A stretch of DNA of 55,532 nt from Candidatus Latescibacterota bacterium (GTDB lineage Bacteria > Krumholzibacteriota > Krumholzibacteriia > Krumholzibacteriales > Krumholzibacteriaceae): assembly GCA_019038625.1 (NCBI GenBank), contig JAHOYU010000031.1, positions 1 to 55,532 of the forward strand, in the 5' to 3' direction. A program made the position numbers and the translations under genes. Shown in pieces: positions 8,491 through 18,000 of this stretch. Under the pieces are notes generated by a model. It worked only from the letters and a program-made list of their open reading frames with translations. It was not told where the DNA came from and searched no databases. The number at the start of each line of letters is the position of its first letter. Position 1 is the first letter of the stretch.

Positions 8491-9240
8491 ATGGATCTGG
8501 ATAAGGAGATCGCCGCACTAAAGGGCGATCCGAGGCTGCCCGACCATATCGCAATAATAATGGATGGAAACGGCAGGTGGGCAAAACAGCGTAAATTGCC
8601 TCGTATAGCAGGACACCGGGCCGGTAGGAAATCGGTGAGATGCGTTGTGCGCACTGCCGCTAAACTGGAGATTCCAGTCCTTTCCCTGTACACATTTTCT
8701 CTGGAGAATTGGACTCGTCCCAAACGAGAGGTCCAGAGCCTTATGACGTTTCTCAGGAACGTATTGAGCTCTGAATATCTGGAACTGAATGAAAACAATA
8801 TCAGGCTCAGGGCTATGGGTAGACTCGAGCTTCTTCCCGAGGTGACCAGGAAGGAACTTGAGAAGACGATCGAGAAACTTTCTGATAACGATGGCATGAT
8901 CCTGAACCTTTGCCTCAGTTACAGCGGTAGAGCCGAGATCCTGGACGCAGTAAACAGGATCACGGAGGATACCATAAGTGGTAAAATCCAATCCGGCGAA
9001 ATAGATGAAGAAACATTCAGAAGATACCTCTATTCACCAGACCTTCCTTATCCTGACCTGTTGATCAGAAGCAGTGGAGAACTCCGGGTAAGTAACTTCC
9101 TGTTGTGGCAGATCGCATATTCGGAGATATTTGTGACGGACCTGTTCTGGCCGGATTTCAGAGAGGAACATCTGCTGGTTGCAGTAAACGATTTCATGGA
9201 GCGTGAGAGGCGGTTCGGAGGGGTGAAGAGTCGGAAATGA
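8491..9240 (+). CDS. uppS: Isoprenyl transferase (undecaprenyl diphosphate synthase)
   Basis: UppS is a cis-prenyltransferase that extends farnesyl diphosphate with isopentenyl diphosphate to undecaprenyl diphosphate, the lipid carrier for peptidoglycan and LPS O-units. The catalytic signature IMDGNGRWAKQRKLPRIAGH sits near residue 25 and the C-terminal SSGELRVSNFLLWQIAYSE motif is intact. At 249 residues it has the normal size. It overlaps the cdsA start by 4 nt (ATGA), and dxr downstream supplies its C5 precursors. Confidence 0.96.
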   Translation: MDLDKEIAALKGDPRLPDHIAIIMDGNGRWAKQRKLPRIAGHRAGRKSVRCVVRTAAKLEIPVLSLYTFSLENWTRPKREVQSLMTFLRNVLSSEYLELNENNIRLRAMGRLELLPEVTRKELEKTIEKLSDNDGMILNLCLSYSGRAEILDAVNRITEDTISGKIQSGEIDEETFRRYLYSPDLPYPDLLIRSSGELRVSNFLLWQIAYSEIFVTDLFWPDFREEHLLVAVNDFMERERRFGGVKSRK

Positions 9241-10121
9241 ACGGTGCCGGATATCATAAAGACGAAAAAGAAAGAAAGACTCAGGGGGGGAAATCCAACT
9301 CGTTGTTTCTCCGCATAATCATGTCCGCCATCTTTCTTCCATGCCTTTTTATCATTGCATGGAGGGGTGGAATATACTACCTGATATTAATTGACATCAT
9401 TATCCTTGTAGGTCTGTTGGAATTTTACAGGATGATGGAAGTCAAGGGGTTGTCTCCATACAAGACTATCGGGATAATCAGCGGTGTCGCTCTCCCATGG
9501 TATATATTCTTTCAGCAGGGTATATACGTAAACTTTCTTCTGAGTATTATATTTATCGGCATCATGCTGATGGAACTTGCCAGAAGAGAAAAGGGACTTG
9601 CAGTATATCACATTTCCGTTACTGTTTTCGGTGTTCTCTATGTAGCCTGGCTTGGGAGCCATCTTGTACTTTTGAGGGAGCTTCCACTCATCAAGGGGAT
9701 GGACTACAGGTACGGATATTACTTCGTAATAATGACCTTTGCATTGACGTGGTGCTATGATACAGGCGCCTATACGATCGGCAGGCTATTCGGTAAACAC
9801 AAACTTTTTCCATCTATATCGCCGGGGAAGACTATTGAAGGGGCTCTGGGTGGGCTGGTCTTCTCAATCGCGGGAATACTGATCGTCAGGTACACATTGG
9901 TCACTTTTCTCGGGATTTATGAAGCCATAGGGCTGGCATTCATGGCTTCAATCATCGGACAACTGGGCGACCTGGTCGAATCAATGCTGAAACGTGATGT
10001 GAAGATCAAGGATTCATCAGGAGCGATACCAGGGCACGGTGGAGTCCTTGATAGATTCGATTCTCTGCTATTTACGGCGCCTATGATCTATTATTTTTTA
10101 AAATATTTCATTCTCGAATAA
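9237..10121 (+). CDS. cdsA: Phosphatidate cytidylyltransferase
   Basis: CdsA makes CDP-diacylglycerol from phosphatidate and CTP, the entry to all phospholipids, in the inner membrane. A hydrophilic stretch of about 22 residues is followed by multiple hydrophobic segments. The family motifs are present: DTGAYTIGRLFGKHKLFP with SPGKTIEGALGG, and the C-terminal signature KDSSGAIPGHGGVLDRFDSL, which holds the metal-binding Asp residues. The start overlaps the uppS stop, so translation is probably coupled. Confidence 0.95.
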   Translation: MNGAGYHKDEKERKTQGGKSNSLFLRIIMSAIFLPCLFIIAWRGGIYYLILIDIIILVGLLEFYRMMEVKGLSPYKTIGIISGVALPWYIFFQQGIYVNFLLSIIFIGIMLMELARREKGLAVYHISVTVFGVLYVAWLGSHLVLLRELPLIKGMDYRYGYYFVIMTFALTWCYDTGAYTIGRLFGKHKLFPSISPGKTIEGALGGLVFSIAGILIVRYTLVTFLGIYEAIGLAFMASIIGQLGDLVESMLKRDVKIKDSSGAIPGHGGVLDRFDSLLFTAPMIYYFLKYFILE

Positions 10122-10132
10122 GAAGGTCTTCT

Positions 10133-11314
10133 TTGAAAAAGGTATTGATTCTCGGATCTACAGGATCGATAGGAAAAGCAGCGCTGGAGATAGCTGGGGC
10201 AGGTATAGGAGATATCGAGATCGTAGGACTCGCGGCGGGTAGAAACGTTGATTTACTCGAAAAACAACTCATCAATTTCCCGAAGGCGAGATTTACTGTC
10301 AGGGATGATGATATTCTACCCGGACTTCTTTCTTCACAGGAGTCTTTTGCAGGAAGACTTGTGGGGACCGGCTCATCTGGTATCGAGAATATGATCCGGG
10401 AGACAGATCCTGATCTGGTCGTAAATGCTCTCGTAGGGATAGCCGGCCTGATGCCTACTATCACATCTCTTGAATGCGGATGCAGTGTGGCCCTCGCGAA
10501 CAAGGAGAGTCTTGTCACGGGAGGTGGTCTGGTAATGGGAATGGCTGGCAAGGACGGAGAAAGGATAATTCCTGTCGATAGCGAGCACTTCTCTCTGAGC
10601 AGATGCCTGTCGGGTAATCGAGACAAGACGACCGAGCTTGTTCTGACTGCTTCCGGGGGACCCTTTTTCAAAAGGGATCCGAAGACACTGGCAGATGTGA
10701 CCCTCGAACAGGTCCTTGCCCATCCGACATGGAATATGGGCAAGAAAGTGACAGTTGATTCGGCGCATATGGTCAACAAGGGACTGGAGGTCATCGAGGC
10801 ACACTGGCTGTTTAATTTTCCAATAGATGATATCAAAGTTGTCATACATCCACAGTCTATAGTACATTCTCTGATCAGGATGAGGGATGGTTCGCTTCTT
10901 GCACATCTCAGTCCTCCAGATATGAGATTGCCGATAATGAACGCGTTCTTCTTTCCCGAAGTCAGGGAGTTTCCATGGAATGAGCTGTCGTTCGATGAAC
11001 TCTGCAGTCTCGAATTTCATCCGCTGGAGCGGGGAAGGTTCAGAGGGTTTGAACTGACCGTCGAGGCGATGAGGACCGGAGGTTCGGCTCCTGTTGTACT
11101 AAACGCTGCGGACGAGATGGCCGTGTCAAATTTTCTGTCAGGCCGAATAGGGTTCCTGACGATAATTGAATGGATAGAGGAAGCTCTCTCAGCGCATTCC
11201 CCGGCAATAATAGAGTCGGTCGGAGATGTCCTTGAAGCTGATAGATGGACAAAAGAATTCCTGTTAGATAAATATGGCGGGATAGAAGGAGTTACGGAGG
11301 AAACATGCTACTGA
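10133..11314 (+). CDS. dxr: 1-deoxy-D-xylulose 5-phosphate reductoisomerase
   Basis: Dxr makes 2-C-methyl-D-erythritol 4-phosphate from DXP, the committed step of the non-mevalonate isoprenoid pathway. The NADPH-binding LGSTGSIGKAALEI is at the N-terminus. The metal- and substrate-binding motifs VDSEHFSLSRCL, TASGGPFF and HPTWNMGKKVTVDSAHMVNK follow, then EVIEAHWLF and VIHPQSIVHSL. The start is a TTG at 10133 with AGAAGG upstream, 11 nt after cdsA. At 393 residues it is normal. The 3' end overlaps the rseP start by 10 nt. Its product feeds uppS two genes upstream. Confidence 0.97.
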   Translation: MKKVLILGSTGSIGKAALEIAGAGIGDIEIVGLAAGRNVDLLEKQLINFPKARFTVRDDDILPGLLSSQESFAGRLVGTGSSGIENMIRETDPDLVVNALVGIAGLMPTITSLECGCSVALANKESLVTGGGLVMGMAGKDGERIIPVDSEHFSLSRCLSGNRDKTTELVLTASGGPFFKRDPKTLADVTLEQVLAHPTWNMGKKVTVDSAHMVNKGLEVIEAHWLFNFPIDDIKVVIHPQSIVHSLIRMRDGSLLAHLSPPDMRLPIMNAFFFPEVREFPWNELSFDELCSLEFHPLERGRFRGFELTVEAMRTGGSAPVVLNAADEMAVSNFLSGRIGFLTIIEWIEEALSAHSPAIIESVGDVLEADRWTKEFLLDKYGGIEGVTEETCY

Positions 11315-12657
11315 CGATAGCCGCATTTTTGTTTGTCCTGAGCATCGTGATACTTGTGCATGAACTGGGTCATTTCCTGGTTGCCAAGATGAACGGGATA
11401 TATGTAATCACTTTTTCCTTGGGTTTTGGCCCGAAGATACTGAAGTTTAAGTGGGGAGAGACTGAATATGCCATATCGGCGCTTCCTTTTGGTGGATATG
11501 TGAAGTTTGCCGGGGAGGATGCTGACGAGGGCGGCGAAAAAGATAGTGACAAAAAGGTCCCTGAACTGGATATTCCAGAGCACCGACTCTACAGGAACAA
11601 GAATCCTTATCAGAGGATGTCTGTCGTTCTGGCCGGACCGGTTATGAACGCAGTTCTGGCGCTTCTGCTATACATATTCAATATATGGTCACAAGGGATA
11701 TTTGTCAGAGAGCCTGATTCGATAATCAGCGGAATAGTGGAAGGATCACCGGCCGCGGAGGCGGGGTTTCTCCGTGGAGATAGAATTATCGAGATCAATA
11801 ATAGTGGACTCGATAAGGATTCGCAGATCAGCGATCTTGTCGTTTACGAAGAGGGCATACGGTCCACTTTCAAGATCTTGAGAGCTGAAGAGACACTGAC
11901 AGTCTCTGTGGTACCTGAGTGGAACGAAGAAGCCGGCAGGCTGACCCTCGGAATCTTCTCGTCAGGCCCTGCAAAGATCGGTGACGTAAAGAAAGACAGC
12001 CCGGCTGAGGAAGCAGGGATAAAAAGGGGCGCGGAGATAATCTCCATCAACGATACACTCGTATACACCTATATAGAAGTGGCAGAGAAGATATATTCCC
12101 AGAACGGGATTCCCATGAAATTCACATGGAGACAGGACGGAGAAGTTCTTTTCGCGATGATAACTCCGACCGGGATGGATGCTCCCTCGCAGGGAGAAAA
12201 ACTTGATGTGGTCCAGGTCGGAGCGATAGGTATAGGAGAGTATTATGACAAGGTCCCTGTATCATTCAGCCAATCAGTTGTTTATGGTACAAGGGCTTTC
12301 AATAATCTTTTCCTCTCGATAATTGATTTTCTGGGAAAACTTGTCTCGGGCAAAGCTACCTTGCGAGCTGTGGGCGGCCCCATCAGGGTGGGAGTGATGG
12401 CTGGCGATATGATCAGGTGGGGATTCAGCTATCTGATAAATTTCCTGGCGTTCTTTTCGATGAACCTTGCCATATTCAACCTTCTACCAATACTTCCTTT
12501 CGACGGGGGACATTTTGTCCTGTTCCTTCTGGAAGGTACGACTGGCGTGAAACCTAGTCCGAAGGTCCAGAATGTGATGCTACAGATAGGATTCTATATA
12601 CTGATCGGATTGATGGCTTTTATTTTATTCCTGGATCTTTTTAACCTTATGAGGTGA
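11305..12657 (+). CDS. rseP: RIP (site-2) zinc metalloprotease RseP
   Basis: This is an inner-membrane site-2 protease that cuts transmembrane segments, for instance of anti-sigma factors. The first membrane segment carries the zinc motif HELGH (about residue 16). Two PDZ domains occupy the periplasmic middle, each with a PAEEAGI/PAAEAGF-type signature. The C-terminal membrane motif FNLLPILPFDGGHF supplies the third ligand; it departs slightly from the usual NLLPIPxLDGG. At 450 residues it matches E. coli RseP. Its position after cdsA is conserved widely. A membrane-bound anti-sigma encoded at 28959-29549 is a conceivable substrate, but that is speculation. Confidence 0.95.
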   Translation: MLLTIAAFLFVLSIVILVHELGHFLVAKMNGIYVITFSLGFGPKILKFKWGETEYAISALPFGGYVKFAGEDADEGGEKDSDKKVPELDIPEHRLYRNKNPYQRMSVVLAGPVMNAVLALLLYIFNIWSQGIFVREPDSIISGIVEGSPAAEAGFLRGDRIIEINNSGLDKDSQISDLVVYEEGIRSTFKILRAEETLTVSVVPEWNEEAGRLTLGIFSSGPAKIGDVKKDSPAEEAGIKRGAEIISINDTLVYTYIEVAEKIYSQNGIPMKFTWRQDGEVLFAMITPTGMDAPSQGEKLDVVQVGAIGIGEYYDKVPVSFSQSVVYGTRAFNNLFLSIIDFLGKLVSGKATLRAVGGPIRVGVMAGDMIRWGFSYLINFLAFFSMNLAIFNLLPILPFDGGHFVLFLLEGTTGVKPSPKVQNVMLQIGFYILIGLMAFILFLDLFNLMR

Positions 12658-12660
12658 GTC

Positions 12661-13080
12661 TCACTGTTTTCTGTCGACTAGTTCGGAGATTCTCCCAAAG
12701 ACGGCAAGCCACCTTTCAGGGTCTTTCTCGAGTTCGACGAGAATGGCCCTGATCCTTTCTTCATCGACTTCCTTGCGGAGTTCTGCCCATTTTTTTGTGC
12801 TATCGGATGGATTCTCTTGGAGATTTTTCTCTAAATCATTTATTTTCATATAGAGTTGGACGATATATCGTTCATCCGGGGAGAGGGTGCTGCTTTTCTC
12901 GGAGACAGTTTCCTTCGGTTTTGAACAACCGATGGTAACGACGATGAGGGCAGCACAGAATGTGAGGATCATGGGGTGTCGAAAGATCAGCGAGAATCGA
13001 TGGAATAGCCCGGCCCGGGTATGCCTGTGGTCGATTTGTTCACTGCTTTCTGATAGTTCAGCATCTCGTTTCATTATCAT
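12661..13080 (-). CDS. Small predicted lipoprotein, unknown function
   Basis: I do not recognise the family. The protein has a long N-terminus, then a hydrophobic segment MILTFCAALIVVTIGC ending in a cysteine, which resembles a lipoprotein signal with a suboptimal lipobox. About 85 charged residues predicted to be helical follow, rich in Glu and Lys. The start is uncertain: a TTG at 13110, ATGs at 13080 and 13074, and an ATG at 12972 directly before the hydrophobic segment are all possible, and none has a good Shine-Dalgarno. It is on the strand opposite its neighbours, its stop lies 3 nt from the rseP stop, and its 5' end abuts the Omp85 gene, a location where other bacteria have nothing between rseP and bamA. 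Confidence 0.6.
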   Translation of the reverse strand: MIMKRDAELSESSEQIDHRHTRAGLFHRFSLIFRHPMILTFCAALIVVTIGCSKPKETVSEKSSTLSPDERYIVQLYMKINDLEKNLQENPSDSTKKWAELRKEVDEERIRAILVELEKDPERWLAVFGRISELVDRKQ

Positions 13081-13100
13081 ATATAACAATATCAAAGTGG

Positions 13101-15041
13101 ATGATGTCAATCGTAATGGTATGGAATAAATACAAATTATCTTCGATCAAGCTCCAATCGGCTTGTTTGATGGTCATCGCGCTGGTTGTACTCTCCGTAC
13201 CTCTTTCTGCAGATGATTTCGGAGCAGATCTTCCCTCTGTAGAAAAAATCATCATTCTCGGAAACAAGTCATTCGAAGACAAGGTTTTGAAAAAAAGGAT
13301 GAGGACCAGGGAATCGGGGTTTTTCAGTTTCTTTAGAAAACCGTCTTTCAGGAGAGATTTTTTAAGACGAGACATTGAGGCTGTCAGGACCTTTTATCAC
13401 ATTAATGGTTTCTTTGATGCGTCGGTGTCGATTGAGTCGGTCGAAAGGGATGAAAGTAACAATAGCGTATCGATCAAGATAATGATAAACGAGGGTCCAC
13501 AGACAATGATACGTCACCTGTCGCTGAGCCGGAATTCGTTGATTGAAGATAAAGAATTACGAAAAGGCCTGAGATTGACAGAAGACAAGCCGTACAATCC
13601 GATCCTGGTCAACGTAGATAAGTATACGATTTTCAGTAAATATTTCGAAAGAGGGTATCTGGGAGCCATGGTCTCATGCGAAACTGTCGTAGATTCCACA
13701 CGAGTCGACATATCATGGAAGATGGATCCGGGAAATCCGATCAAGATCAAAGATATTCATATTTCTGGTAATAGTTCCGTGGTAGAAAGGCTGATTAGGC
13801 GAGAACTCCGGGTCCGAAGCGGAGAATATTTCAACCTTGCAAAAATCGTAGAGAGCAAACAAAACCTGTACGATACCGGTTGTTTTACATCGGTGGAAGT
13901 AGAGCCCAGAGCACTCGATATTGAGAGGGGGAGTGTTGATCTGCACCTCCAGGTCCGTGAACGGAAGATGGGGTATGTAGAGACCGGACTTGGTGTGGGG
14001 AATGTCCATGCTAACAGAGTTTTTGCGGAGTGGGGTCAGAGAAATGTGCTGGGCAGAGGGTATGCTTTGAATATCAAAAGCGAATTCGCTTTCAGTTTGT
14101 TCCGTGAAGGTGATTACTCGCTAGACAAGATGGATCTCGAGAATAAATTCGAGAGGCATGAGGGAGAGCTGGTCTTTCCCCATATTTTTTCCACCTGGAA
14201 CACATTTTCAATTGGAGCCTTTTACGAACGCGATGCTACGGTGGAACCGATCGTTGTGGAGGCGGTCAGTTTCAATGGGACGGTTTCCAGAAGGTTTTCA
14301 CGCCACACTTCCTTTCTGCTCGGATATTTTTATGAGAAAGTGCGTAGAGAGGAGGTCCTGGATGAAAAGGAAAAATCCAGACGTCGCTCTATCGATGCCA
14401 CATTCAGGAGAGATACGCGAGATTTCTATTTCAATCCGAAGCATGGACATTATATCGCTTTTGAAAACAGAATGGCAGGTGGGATCCTGGGGGGCGAAGA
14501 TAATTACTATTCTATAATTCCGTCTTATCAGGAGTATCGGACGATAGGTGAGAGTACAATTCTCGCGTACAGGATAAGAGCCGGGTATGCCAGGGCTTTT
14601 GGGGACAGCAAGGAAACGGGGTTGCCTGTGGAAAGTAGATTTTTCCTTGGTGGAGGCAACTCGGTGCGTGGATATGAGGAAAACTCTCTGGGACCTGTCG
14701 GCAGCACTGGAGAATCCAAGGGCGGGAATGTGATGATACTGACCAACCTGGAACTGAGATTCCCTGTTCCTTATATCTCGAAATTCAATTTTGGTGGTGC
14801 TGCTTTTATAGATGCAGGTAATTCATGGGATGGACTTGAACAGATCTCACTGGACGACTTCAGCCTGGTCCGTGAAAAGACCGAAGTCATGCCCGATGAT
14901 TTCAGGGTGAGTGTGGGATTTGGAATTAGATATTACACTCCTGTAGGACCGATCAGGATAGACCTGGGATTCCCGCTGGTAAGGTCGGCAGATATGGATT
15001 TTGATTACCGGGTTCATATGAGCCTGGGGCAGATATTCTGA
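13101..15041 (+). CDS. Omp85-family outer-membrane assembly protein (BamA/TamA type, three POTRA domains)
   Basis: Omp85 proteins insert or assemble beta-barrels in the outer membrane. A signal peptide ends near LSADD (residues 33-37, counting from 13101). About three POTRA repeats follow at roughly 45-127, 128-208 and 210-290, and then a C-terminal 16-strand-type barrel with the lid-loop motif VRGYE (522-526) and a terminal Phe. With 646 residues and three POTRAs it is TamA-like in size, since BamA usually has five POTRAs and about 800 residues. Its location behind cdsA-dxr-rseP is the classical bamA site, whereas the following tamB-like gene suggests TamA. The ATG at 13116 is an alternative start; neither has a clear ribosome-binding site. 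Confidence 0.88.
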   Translation: MMSIVMVWNKYKLSSIKLQSACLMVIALVVLSVPLSADDFGADLPSVEKIIILGNKSFEDKVLKKRMRTRESGFFSFFRKPSFRRDFLRRDIEAVRTFYHINGFFDASVSIESVERDESNNSVSIKIMINEGPQTMIRHLSLSRNSLIEDKELRKGLRLTEDKPYNPILVNVDKYTIFSKYFERGYLGAMVSCETVVDSTRVDISWKMDPGNPIKIKDIHISGNSSVVERLIRRELRVRSGEYFNLAKIVESKQNLYDTGCFTSVEVEPRALDIERGSVDLHLQVRERKMGYVETGLGVGNVHANRVFAEWGQRNVLGRGYALNIKSEFAFSLFREGDYSLDKMDLENKFERHEGELVFPHIFSTWNTFSIGAFYERDATVEPIVVEAVSFNGTVSRRFSRHTSFLLGYFYEKVRREEVLDEKEKSRRRSIDATFRRDTRDFYFNPKHGHYIAFENRMAGGILGGEDNYYSIIPSYQEYRTIGESTILAYRIRAGYARAFGDSKETGLPVESRFFLGGGNSVRGYEENSLGPVGSTGESKGGNVMILTNLELRFPVPYISKFNFGGAAFIDAGNSWDGLEQISLDDFSLVREKTEVMPDDFRVSVGFGIRYYTPVGPIRIDLGFPLVRSADMDFDYRVHMSLGQIF

Positions 15042-15056
15042 CAGGGAGCTCTGGAT

Positions 15057-18000
15057 TTGGTAAAAAGAATACTTAAATCAAAAATCACTTCCTGGATATC
15101 GCTGATAATAGCTTTGTCAATGACAGCGATTATTGTTCTTTTGTTGATATTTCGCACCGATTTCTTTGCCCTCAGAGCAAGTCAGATGCTCACAAAGTAC
15201 TTTTTTGCAGGCACCAGTTTTTCTCTTCATATTGATCGTCTTTCCGGAAATCCTCTGAAGAATGTTACCTTTGATGGGCTGTATGTAAGGTTTAACGGGG
15301 CTGACTATTCGTATGATGTAGTCCGAATAGAGAGATTCCAGTGTGAATATGAGCTGAATACGATGTTCAGCATGAATCCAGTAATCAAGACTATCATCTT
15401 CGAAAAGCCGCATATATGGATAAAACCGGACACTTCTGGAATCAACATATTTCCGCACTCCCGGGGTGGCAGGACCGGCACTAACCCTTCTTTTGAAATC
15501 CGCAGATTTGTTATAAGAGAGGGACAGTTTATATATCAGGGGCCGAAGATGGCCGATGCGGTCAGGAGAATCGATTTGGACGGTCGCCTTACTTCTGATA
15601 GCGACGGTTTGAAGATCAATATAGAAACCGGTAGCGGAGAAGATATCAGAAGAATGCTGTATTTCAGGAATATTAATGGAAGCGTGCAATGGAGTAACGA
15701 TGATGGTGACCCGGATCGAGGTAGTGGGGGGATTCTGCGGCTTGAAGATCTTTTTCTCGAACTCGATGAATCCACAATGATAGTCAATGGCACAGTTGAT
15801 CCGGATTCGATGTTTTTCGATCTGAATGTAGCGGCAGAACCTCTGGAAGTCGAAGAGATAACCAGAGCTCTCGGGATACAGACGACACAATATGGAGAAC
15901 TGCAGGGTGCGCTGGCTGTAAGAGGAGTACCAGGAACCCTCGATATCAGAGGTATGGTCAACGGTATTTTCTCGGGGTACGCACTGGAATCATTCCGGAT
16001 CGATATGTCATGGAAGTCTCCTGTCCTTCACATGAACAGGGGCTGGGGTAGATTTAATGGTTCGGAGATCGATGGAACAGGTGAAATGATCCTTGGAGAT
16101 GATAGCTCCGTATCCCTACAGCTTGATGTAAAAGAACTCGATCTTTCCGCAGGGTTTGTCAGGGGAGCGAATTTGCCGGAGACTATGCTGAATGGATCGA
16201 TAAGCATGGATTACGGTCCCGCTCCGGCCGGATTGCGGTTCGATCTCGACCTTCAGGAGGGTCATTTCAGGGAGATCCCCTTTGATAGCGGCAAAATCAT
16301 AGGTGGGTTTATAGCGGATACCATAACATTCCATTCCATCATCCTCGAATCTCCCACACACGATATAAGGTCGGATGGCTTGATTACGACAAGCGGTGGA
16401 ATGAGGTTCTATTTTGACCTGAACGCTGCCAGTCAGGATTCACTCTTTCCGTATTTCGGAATTGAAGAGTACAGGGCAGATGTGTCGTTGAACGGGATCT
16501 GGGAAGGGAATCTGAAAGAGTGGGATCTAATAGCGAATGGAGAGTTTTCGGATCTTGAATACAGATTCACTTCTGTGTCGGAAGGCGATATCAAATTGAT
16601 CCTGAGGAGAGGAGAATCCAGCAAATTCCTCATGGAGATGGAAGGAGACACATGTTACATAGGACCGATCCCTTTCGATGACGTGGTGCTGTCTCTGGAA
16701 TATATGAACGGAACCACCGATATCAAGAAGCTGTTACTTTCTCGACCTGGATTCTCTGGTGAAGCAAGTGTTTCGGTCCATTCTGATGACGGGATAGTGT
16801 CCATTCTTGTGCAAAATGCCGAAATCACCGCTATGGGAGAGGATTGGATGAGTGGAGGAGACCCGGGAATCACTCTGGAAAGCGGTAAAATCGATTTTTA
16901 TGACATGCAACTGCATTCAAAGATGGGGGCACTCTATCTTGACGGCAATTATGATAGCAAGGAAAGGATGATAGATGGTGTCTTGCGTTTCGAGAGACTC
17001 GGATTGTCACTTATCGAGGAGACGGGGATAGTGTCATTTCCTCTCAGGGGAAGAAGCCTGGGCAGTTTGAGTCTGAGTGGATCCATTGATGATCCCTCCC
17101 TTTTGATAGATTTTTCAACTGGCCCGGCGGTCGTTGACTCAATAGACATAGACGGTATCAGACTCACGGCAGAATATTCGGATGGCAAGACAGCCATTGA
17201 TACAATGAGTGTTGTTTCTCCGGGAGGAAACCTGTTTCTTTCGGGTTCTCTGTCAGGGTTGAGATACGTTGAGGCTTTTAGAGGCAGTGGCAGCGGATTG
17301 GACGAACTGGTCCTGGACATACAGACCGAATGTGACAAGCTGGAGATGGAACCTTTTCTCCGGATGACAGACAGATCATTTTTTGACGGTGGAAAGTTTA
17401 CCGGTACTATCTCGGTTAGGGATTCACTGGTACATCCATCGATAAATATGGAAGGAACAATAGATAGTCTGGCTTCAGATCCGATCACTCTGTACGGTGT
17501 CCGTCTCGACGCGTCTGTGGACAAGGAAGGGTTCCTGATGGAAGGGAGCCTTCTCTGCCCTGGAGGAAAAGAAGGTTTATTCAATGGGAAGATACCAGTC
17601 GAGGAATCGGACTGGTTCTATTCCCCTGCCGGGAACGAACCGCTATATCTCGAACTGAATATGGAGGAGAGTGATCTTGCAGATTTTCCAGAAATGACTG
17701 AGGTGGTCGCTGAAGCAGATGGCAGGTATTCGGTCGGACTCAGGATAGACGGGACTTTCAATGACCCGAAACTCCATGGAGAACTTAACCTTTTTGACGG
17801 TTCTTTCCGATTTTCCGGGATGGAAGAAAGATTCAGGGATGTCAACGCAAAAGTGATACTGGAAGATACACTTATAACCATATCATCGCTCGCTGGCCGC
17901 GAGGGGCGCGATGGTACATTCGATTGCGGAGGAACGATCATCCTTGATGGATGGAGACCATCCAGATACGACCTGACAGCCCATCTGGATAAATTTCTCC

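Noticed and set aside
8397-8991. Minus-strand open frames across frr and uppS
   Set aside because: They lie fully within genes with intact catalytic motifs on the plus strand and have no ribosome-binding sites or recognisable domains.
12652-12664. Small hairpin GTGAG / CTCAC at the rseP / lipoprotein junction
   Set aside because: It has only a 5-bp stem, again built around two facing stop codons, with a weak T-run. Not enough for a terminator call.
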